DNA from: Candidatus Rokuibacteriota bacterium
GTDB lineage: Bacteria > Methylomirabilota > Methylomirabilia > Rokubacteriales > CSP1-6
Direction of reading: 5' to 3'
DNA length: 7,249 nucleotides
Assembly (NCBI GenBank): GCA_003220195.1
Contig: QHRT01000070.1
Span: forward strand, 1 to 7,249
Program-made: the position numbers and the translations under genes
The notes under the pieces: generated by a model
What the model saw: the letters and a program-made list of their open reading frames with translations, nothing else
The model's database searches: none
Told to the model about the DNA's origin: nothing
In this document: positions 1-7,249 of the stretch, piece after piece
How positions within the stretch are numbered: the first letter of the stretch is position 1
How the letters are laid out: every line of letters begins with the position of its first letter

Positions 1-3893
<3,893 letters not shown>

Positions 3894-3912
3894 GCACGGC
3901 ACGAGGCTTGCG

Positions 3913-3941
3913 TTGACAAGTGCCGCCACGACGGGTATAAA
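3913..3941 (+). promoter_or_regulatory. Near-consensus sigma70-type promoter for rpsL (str operon)
   Basis: A perfect -35 hexamer TTGACA (3913-3918) is followed after exactly 17 bases by TATAAA (3936-3941), which matches the -10 consensus at five of six positions. It lies wholly in the rpoC-rpsL gap, and no extended -10 TG is present. The stretch after the -10, GTGAGGG, is G-rich, and transcription probably starts around 3946-3949, giving a leader of roughly 30 bases. A GC-rich discriminator is typical of ribosomal promoters under stringent control in E. coli; applying that here is inference. This promoter would let the str genes be driven apart from rpoBC. Confidence 0.8.
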
Positions 3942-3948
3942 GTGAGGG

Positions 3949-3974
3949 TTTTGTCGCCGGTTACGGCGACGGAG
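3949..3974 (+). promoter_or_regulatory. rpsL leader hairpin abutting and partly covering the Shine-Dalgarno
   Basis: Perfect 7-bp inverted repeat GTCGCCG (3953-3959) and CGGCGAC (3964-3970) around a GTTA loop. The right arm ends directly before the rpsL ribosome binding site GGAGAG (3971-3976). The four T residues at 3949-3952 can extend the stem by pairing with GGAG (3971-3974): three G-U wobbles and one A-U. The SD could therefore be loosely sequestered in the folded leader. The structure may simply stabilise the mRNA 5' end or tune S12 translation. No known ribosomal-protein leader motif was recognised. Confidence 0.5.
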
Positions 3975-3978
3975 AGCC

Positions 3979-4359
3979 ATGCCGACCATTAATCAGCTCA
4001 TTCGCTACGGTCGCGAAACGGTCCGGAAGACGTCGAAGACGCCGGCCATGCAGGCGTGTCCGCAGAAGCGCGGCGTCTGCATCCGCGTGTACACGACGAC
4101 ACCGAAGAAGCCGAACTCGGCGCTTCGCAAGGTGGCGCGCGTGCGGCTGACGAACGGGCTGGAAGTGACGTCGTACATTCCCGGGGTCGGCCACAACTTA
4201 CAAGAGCACTCGATCGTGATGATCCGGGGCGGGCGCGTGAAGGACCTCCCGGGCATCCGGTATCACATCATCCGCGGCAGCCTCGACACGGCCGGCGTGG
4301 CCGGTCGCAGGCAGAGCCGCTCGAAGTACGGCGCCAAGGCGCCGAAGGGCGGAGCGTAG
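3979..4359 (+). CDS. rpsL: 30S ribosomal protein S12
   Basis: Decoding-centre protein of the small ribosomal subunit, contacting 16S rRNA around the A site. It is 126 residues long, the usual bacterial length, and collinear with known S12: MPTINQL start, CPQKRGVC at residues 27-34, TTTPKKPNSALRKV at 39-52, GHNLQEHS at 71-78, RGGRVKDLPG at 83-92 and SKYGAK near the end. Lys43 and Lys88 are both present, the wild-type state at the two main streptomycin-resistance positions. Asp89, the residue methylthiolated by RimO in many bacteria, is conserved. Val70 stands in the PGxGHN turn where E. coli has Glu. The ATG is preceded by GGAG with a short spacing of 4 bases. It is the first gene after a strong promoter and is separated from rpsG by one base. 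Confidence 0.98.
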   Translation: MPTINQLIRYGRETVRKTSKTPAMQACPQKRGVCIRVYTTTPKKPNSALRKVARVRLTNGLEVTSYIPGVGHNLQEHSIVMIRGGRVKDLPGIRYHIIRGSLDTAGVAGRRQSRSKYGAKAPKGGA

Positions 4360-4360
4360 T
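4351..4360 (+). promoter_or_regulatory. rpsG ribosome binding site embedded in the rpsL stop region
   Basis: GGAG at 4351-4354 lies in the last codons of rpsL, 6 bases before the rpsG ATG at 4361; the rpsL stop TAG is 4357-4359. Ribosomes terminating on rpsL would therefore sit on the rpsG start, which predicts tight translational coupling. There is no room for a separate regulatory structure between the two genes. Confidence 0.75.
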
Positions 4361-4828
4361 ATGCGGCGGACAGCGGCAGCGAAACGCGAAGTGTTGCCGG
4401 ACCCGAAGTTCGGAAGCCGGCTGATCGCGAAGTTCGTCAACATCATGATGATCCGCGGCAAGAAGTCGACGGCGGAGCGGATCATGTACGACGCGCTGGC
4501 CTCGATGGAGGATCGCGCGAAGCAGGAAGCGTTGAAGCTGTTCAAGGCCGCGGTCGACAACGTGAAGCCGACCGTCGAGGTGAAGTCGCGAAGAGTCGGC
4601 GGCTCCACGTATCAGGTGCCGGTCGAGGTCCGGCCGGACCGGCGCACGTCCTTGTCGATGCGCTGGCTGATCGGCGCTGCGCGGCGGCGGCCGGAGCGCA
4701 GCATGGCGGACAAGCTCGCCGCCGAGCTCCTGGACGCGGCGAACAACCGCGGGACCGCGGTGAAGAAGCGCGAAGACACGCACAAGATGGCGGAGGCCAA
4801 CAAGGCGTTCGCGCACTATCGCTGGTAG
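4361..4828 (+). CDS. rpsG: 30S ribosomal protein S7
   Basis: Primary 16S rRNA-binding protein that nucleates assembly of the 30S head and lies near the E site. It has 155 residues, the usual bacterial length. Diagnostic blocks are visible: LPDPKFGS (residues 12-19), AKFVNIMMIRGKKSTAE, the highly conserved VEVKSRRVGGSTYQVPVEVRP hairpin region, SMRWLI, and the C-terminal GTAVKKREDTHKMAEANKAFAHYRW. The ATG is fixed by its GGAG at 4351-4354 and the one-base gap to rpsL. In E. coli, S7 represses the str operon by binding the roughly 100-base rpsL-rpsG spacer. That spacer is absent here, so any autoregulation must use another site. A strong stem-loop begins 12 bases after the stop. Confidence 0.98.
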   Translation: MRRTAAAKREVLPDPKFGSRLIAKFVNIMMIRGKKSTAERIMYDALASMEDRAKQEALKLFKAAVDNVKPTVEVKSRRVGGSTYQVPVEVRPDRRTSLSMRWLIGAARRRPERSMADKLAAELLDAANNRGTAVKKREDTHKMAEANKAFAHYRW

Positions 4829-4839
4829 CGAGATCGACC

Positions 4840-4877
4840 GACGAGAGGGGGGCCGAAGCCTGGCTCCCCTCTTCGTC
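4840..4877 (+). terminator. Strong stem-loop after rpsG; possible terminator or attenuator
   Basis: The arms 4840-4854 and 4862-4877 form 15 base pairs (one G-U, one bulged T at 4872) around a 7-base loop, beginning 12 bases after the rpsG stop. Position and strength suggest transcript termination, partial termination or 3'-end protection of the rpsL-rpsG message. There is no following T-run (the next bases are TGTATCGACG), so it is not a classical intrinsic terminator. It could equally be an RNA-processing site or a protein-binding site. The call as a functional terminator is uncertain; the inverted repeat itself is plain. Confidence 0.45.
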
Positions 4878-4896
4878 TGTATCGACGGGTTGTAGA

Positions 4897-4925
4897 GGAG
4901 CGCGACGGGTTCCCCGGCGCGCTCC
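4897..4925 (+). repeat. Second intergenic stem-loop (inverted repeat)
   Basis: GGAGCGCG (4897-4904) is the exact reverse complement of CGCGCTCC (4918-4925). Inside, after an A/G mismatch, CGGG (4906-4909) pairs with CCCG (4913-4916) around a TTC loop. The result is a 12-bp GC-rich hairpin. The purine run AGAGGAG at 4894-4900 resembles a ribosome binding site, but no start codon follows at a usable distance. Function unknown. Confidence 0.6.
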
Positions 4926-4933
4926 GAAGGTTG

Positions 4934-4963
4934 GGAGTTTGAGGGGCCAGTTCGAGGCCCCTC
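4934..4963 (+). repeat. Palindromic repeat, copy 1
   Basis: A 30-base unit: GGAGTTT (4934-4940), then a perfect 8-bp inverted repeat GAGGGGCC (4941-4948) and GGCCCCTC (4956-4963) around the 7-base loop AGTTCGA. Copy 2 starts 41 bases later and differs at one of the 30 positions, which lies in the loop (A4955 versus G4996). Weaker similarity extends upstream to about 4925 (GAAGGTTGG against GAAAGGATG), so the duplicated unit is probably the whole 41-base period. Confidence 0.85.
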
Positions 4964-4974
4964 GTGGAAAGGAT

Positions 4975-5004
4975 GGAGTTTGAGGGGCCAGTTCGGGGCC
5001 CCTC
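4975..5004 (+). repeat. Palindromic repeat, copy 2
   Basis: Second copy: GGAGTTT (4975-4981) plus a perfect 8-bp stem, GAGGGGCC (4982-4989) and GGCCCCTC (4997-5004), with loop AGTTCGG. It ends 14 bases before the fusA ATG. The arms of copies 1 and 2 are interchangeable, so alternative long-range pairings (4956-4963 with 4982-4989, or 4941-4948 with 4997-5004) are possible. It may be a dispersed REP-like palindromic element or a local regulatory duplication; the window cannot separate these. Confidence 0.85.
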
Positions 5005-5021
5005 ATTCAAACAACCGAATG
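5005..5021 (+). promoter_or_regulatory. fusA start region lacking a Shine-Dalgarno
   Basis: The 14 bases between the repeat hairpin and the ATG (5019-5021) are A/C-rich (ATTCAAACAACCGA) and contain no GGAG-like match. The nearest purine-rich motif, AAAGGATGGAG (4968-4978), lies on the far side of the copy 2 hairpin. An in-frame TTG at 4980 does have AAAGGA 6 bases upstream and would add 13 residues encoded by the repeat. Those residues do not resemble any EF-G N-terminus I know, so ATG 5019 is preferred. Confidence 0.6.
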
Positions 5022-7124
5022 CGGCAGTACTCGCTGGAGAGAACGCGGAACATCGGCATCATGGCGCACATCGATGCCGGCAAGACGACGACGACCGAGC
5101 GCGTGCTCTATTACACCGGGCGGTCGTACAAGATCGGTGAAGTCCACGAAGGCACGGCCACCATGGACTGGATGGTGCAGGAGCAGGAGCGCGGGATCAC
5201 GATCACGTCGGCGGCGACGACGTGTTTCTGGCGCGACTGCCGCGTGAACATCATCGACACGCCCGGGCACGTCGACTTCACCGTCGAGGTCGAGCGCTCC
5301 CTCCGCGTCCTGGATGGCGCGGTCGCGATCCTCGACGCGGTGGCCGGCGTCGAGCCGCAGACCGAAACCGTGTGGCGCCAGGCCGACAAGTACCGCGTGC
5401 CGCGCGTGGTCTACGTCAACAAGATGGACCGCGTCGGCGCCGACTTCTTCCAGTGTCTCGACATGCTGAAGGATCGTCTCGGCGCGCATGCCGTCCCGCT
5501 CCAGCTGCCGATCGGCCGCGAGGACCGGTTCGAGGGGATGGTCGATCTCATCACGCAGGTCGGCATGGTGTGGGCCGACGACGAGAGTTTGGGCAAGGAG
5601 TACACGACGATCGAGGTGCCCGCGGACATGCGCGAGCAGGTGCGCGAGTACCGCGACAAGCTGGTGGAGGCGCTCGCCGAGGTCGACGACGAGGTGATGG
5701 ACAAGTACGTCCACGGCCGGTCGCTGACCGAGGAGGAGCTCAAGGCCGCGGTGCGCAAGGCCACCGGCGCGCTGAAGCTCTTTCCGATCTTCTGCGGGGC
5801 GTCGTTCAAGAACAAGGGCGTCCAGCCGCTCCTCGACGCGGTCATCGACTATCTGCCGTCGCCGCTCGACATTCCGCCCGTCACCGGGGTGAACCCCGAG
5901 ACGCGCGAGCTCGAGGAGCGCAAGGCGGCCGACGATGAGCCGTTCGCCGCGCTCGCGTTCAAGATCATGAACGATCAGCACGTCGGACAGCTCGTGTTCC
6001 TGCGCGTCTACTCCGGCACGCTCAGTTCCGGCTCGGCGGTGTTCAACTCGACGAAGAGCAAGAAGGAGCGGGTCGGGCGCCTGCTGCGCATGCACGCGAA
6101 CAAGCGCGAAGAGATCGACGAGATCGCCGCGGGCGACATCGCGGCCGCGATCGGGCTCAAGTTCGCGACGACCGGGGATACGCTGTGTGACCCGGACCGG
6201 CCGATCGTACTCGAGGCGATGACGTTCCCCGAGCCCGTCATCGCCGTCGCGATCGAGCCGAAGACCCGGGCTGACGAGGAGAGGCTCGGGCTGTCGCTGT
6301 CCCGCCTGGCGCTCGAGGACCCGACCTTCCGTGTCACCACCGATGCGGAGACGTCCCAGACGCTGATTCACGGAATGGGCGAGCTGCACCTCGAGATCAT
6401 CGTCGACCGGCTGCTCCGCGAGTTCCGTGTCGAGGCGAACGTCGGGAAGCCTCAGGTGGCGTACCGCGAGACCATCCGCCGCAAGGCGGAAGCGCAGGGA
6501 CGGTTCGTGCGCCAGACCGGCGGCCGCGGTCAGTACGGTGACGTCTACCTCGAGGTCGAACCGGCGGCACCCGGGGAGGGCTTCTCGTTCGAGAACAAGA
6601 TCGTCGGTGGCGCCGTGCCGCGTGAATACGTCCCGGCCGTGGAAAAGGGCGTGAAGGAAGCGATGGAGACCGGTGTGCTCGCCGGCTATCCCATGGTCGA
6701 CATCCAGGTGCGGCTGACGGACGGGTCGTACCACGACGTCGACTCCTCGGAGATGGCCTTCAAGATCGCCGGCTCGATGGCCTTCAAGGAAGCGACGCGC
6801 CGCGCCCATCCCGTACTGCTCGAGCCGGTGATGGACGTGGAAGCCGTGACGCCCGAGGAGTACATGGGGGCCGTCGTCGGGGATCTGAACAGTCGCCGCG
6901 GCCGCATCGTGTCGATGGAGGCGCGCGGGACCTCGCAGGTCATCCGGGCCAACGTGCCGCTCGGCCAGATGTTCGGTTACGCGACGGACCTGCGTTCGAT
7001 GACCCAGGGCCGCGCCACGTACACGATGCAGTTCGCGCGCTACGAAGAAGTCCCGCCGTCGATCGCCGAGGAGATCATGGCCAAGGTGGCGGGGAAGCCC
7101 GCGGCGCGCGCCGGATCACGTTGA
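5019..7124 (+). CDS. fusA: Elongation factor G
   Basis: GTPase that drives tRNA-mRNA translocation and, with RRF, ribosome recycling. From ATG 5019 the protein has 701 residues, the normal EF-G length. GTPase motifs in order: G1 AHIDAGKT (16-23), G2 RGITI (58-62), G3 DTPGH with catalytic His84 (80-84), G4 NKMD (134-137) and G5 GAS (260-262). Domain II begins near residue 290. Domain III, domain IV (GGRGQYGDVYLEVEP, and the tip loop SYHDVDSSEMAFKIAGS) and domain V (LEPVMDVEAVTPEEYMGAVVGDLNSRRG) all follow, complete and uninterrupted. It looks like the canonical translational EF-G rather than a paralogue, given its str-operon position and intact motifs. The upstream gap holds four stem-loops and no SD, so its translation may be tuned differently from rpsG. 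It is followed 26 bases later by tuf. Confidence 0.97.
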   Translation: MRQYSLERTRNIGIMAHIDAGKTTTTERVLYYTGRSYKIGEVHEGTATMDWMVQEQERGITITSAATTCFWRDCRVNIIDTPGHVDFTVEVERSLRVLDGAVAILDAVAGVEPQTETVWRQADKYRVPRVVYVNKMDRVGADFFQCLDMLKDRLGAHAVPLQLPIGREDRFEGMVDLITQVGMVWADDESLGKEYTTIEVPADMREQVREYRDKLVEALAEVDDEVMDKYVHGRSLTEEELKAAVRKATGALKLFPIFCGASFKNKGVQPLLDAVIDYLPSPLDIPPVTGVNPETRELEERKAADDEPFAALAFKIMNDQHVGQLVFLRVYSGTLSSGSAVFNSTKSKKERVGRLLRMHANKREEIDEIAAGDIAAAIGLKFATTGDTLCDPDRPIVLEAMTFPEPVIAVAIEPKTRADEERLGLSLSRLALEDPTFRVTTDAETSQTLIHGMGELHLEIIVDRLLREFRVEANVGKPQVAYRETIRRKAEAQGRFVRQTGGRGQYGDVYLEVEPAAPGEGFSFENKIVGGAVPREYVPAVEKGVKEAMETGVLAGYPMVDIQVRLTDGSYHDVDSSEMAFKIAGSMAFKEATRRAHPVLLEPVMDVEAVTPEEYMGAVVGDLNSRRGRIVSMEARGTSQVIRANVPLGQMFGYATDLRSMTQGRATYTMQFARYEEVPPSIAEEIMAKVAGKPAARAGSR

Positions 7125-7135
7125 GACCGACCCGC

Positions 7136-7142
7136 AGAGGAG
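7136..7142 (+). promoter_or_regulatory. tuf ribosome binding site
   Basis: AGAGGAG lies 8 bases before ATG 7151, a good SD at normal spacing. It fixes the tuf start and contrasts with the SD-less fusA start just upstream. The 26-base fusA-tuf gap shows no promoter or terminator, so the two genes are probably co-transcribed. Confidence 0.8.
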
Positions 7143-7150
7143 CGTAGACG

Positions 7151-7249
7151 ATGGCCAAGGCGAAATACGAGCGCAAGAAGCCGCACGTGAACATCGGGAC
7201 GATCGGGCACATCGACCACGGCAAGACGACGTTGACGGCGGCGATCACG
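7151..7249 (+). CDS. tuf: Elongation factor Tu (3'-truncated)
   Basis: GTPase that delivers aminoacyl-tRNA to the ribosomal A site. Only the first 33 codons are in the window: MAKAKYERKKPHVNIGTIG followed by the P-loop GHIDHGKT (residues 19-26) and TLTAAIT. This is the invariant EF-Tu N-terminus, with Ile21 where many bacteria have Val (GHVDHGKT). The HVNIGTIGH context and the position directly after fusA separate it from other translational GTPases such as SelB or LepA. The rest of the G domain and domains II and III lie outside the window. Confidence 0.95.
   Translation, partial: MAKAKYERKKPHVNIGTIGHIDHGKTTLTAAIT

Noticed and set aside
3894..3930. A terminator after rpoC
   Set aside because: Only weak complementarity (CTTG/CAAG, GCAC/GTGC with bulges) is present and there is no T-run; not enough to call.
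4883..4911. Nine-base direct repeat CGACGGGTT at 4883-4891 and 4903-4911
   Set aside because: Short, and plausible by chance in this composition; one copy lies within the second hairpin. Noted only.
4878..4935. A dedicated fusA promoter in the rpsG-fusA gap
   Set aside because: TTGTAG at 4890-4895 is the best -10-like string, but no -35 at 16-18 bases spacing was convincing.
4542..5010. Minus-strand open frames across rpsG and the rpsG-fusA gap, with repeated LAPQTP-like peptides
   Set aside because: The repeated peptides are just the palindromic DNA repeat translated, and the rest is antisense to rpsG. No credible start with a ribosome binding site or protein family supports a gene.
4973..5140. 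A 55-codon upstream ORF starting at ATG 4973 and overlapping fusA out of frame
   Set aside because: There is no ribosome binding site at usable distance (AAAGGA overlaps the ATG) and the translation is low-complexity. It could be an accidental ORF created by the repeat.
5007..6809. A 600-codon open frame on the minus strand opposite fusA
   Set aside because: It lies wholly antisense to a perfectly conserved EF-G, is rich in Arg/Asp/His/Leu/Val as expected from reading GC-rich codons backwards, and shows no recognisable domain. Its length is a consequence of GC content.

Overview
The window is a core housekeeping segment from a high-GC bacterium, in the order rpoC (5' end missing) > rpsL > rpsG > fusA > tuf (3' end missing), all on the + strand. 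It joins the tail of the rpoBC transcription-machinery cluster to the classical str operon (ribosomal proteins S12 and S7, elongation factors EF-G and EF-Tu). Codon third positions are strongly G/C throughout, and no gene looks foreign by composition. RpoC carries the large trigger-loop insertion (SI3, about 182 residues) known from E. coli and many other Gram-negative lineages. This argues against Actinobacteria and Firmicutes and fits a high-GC lineage such as a deltaproteobacterial group, Acidobacteria or Rokubacteria/NC10. I cannot fix the phylum from the sequence alone.

Layout: 1-3893 holds about 1,296 residues of RpoC, including both zinc-site Cys pairs or sets, the catalytic NADFDGD, the bridge helix and the trigger loop. 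The 85-base rpoC-rpsL gap contains a near-consensus sigma70-type promoter (TTGACA, 17 bases, TATAAA), followed by a short leader whose 7-bp hairpin abuts the rpsL Shine-Dalgarno sequence. rpsL and rpsG are separated by one base. The 190-base rpsG-fusA gap is the only sizeable non-coding stretch. It is packed with four consecutive stem-loops, the last two being near-identical copies of a 30-base palindromic repeat at 41-base spacing. fusA then starts without a recognisable Shine-Dalgarno sequence. tuf follows 26 bases after fusA with a good ribosome binding site and runs off the window.

Functionally, the genes encode the RNA polymerase catalytic subunit, two small-subunit proteins (S12 for decoding, S7 for 30S head assembly), the translocase EF-G and the tRNA carrier EF-Tu. 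Co-expression from the rpsL promoter, plus read-through from rpoC (no terminator is visible after it), would be expected. I found no defence system, mobile element, CRISPR array, tRNA or unknown protein family. The unexplained content is non-coding: the stem-loop array and repeat pair before fusA, the SD-less fusA start, and the rpsL leader hairpin.
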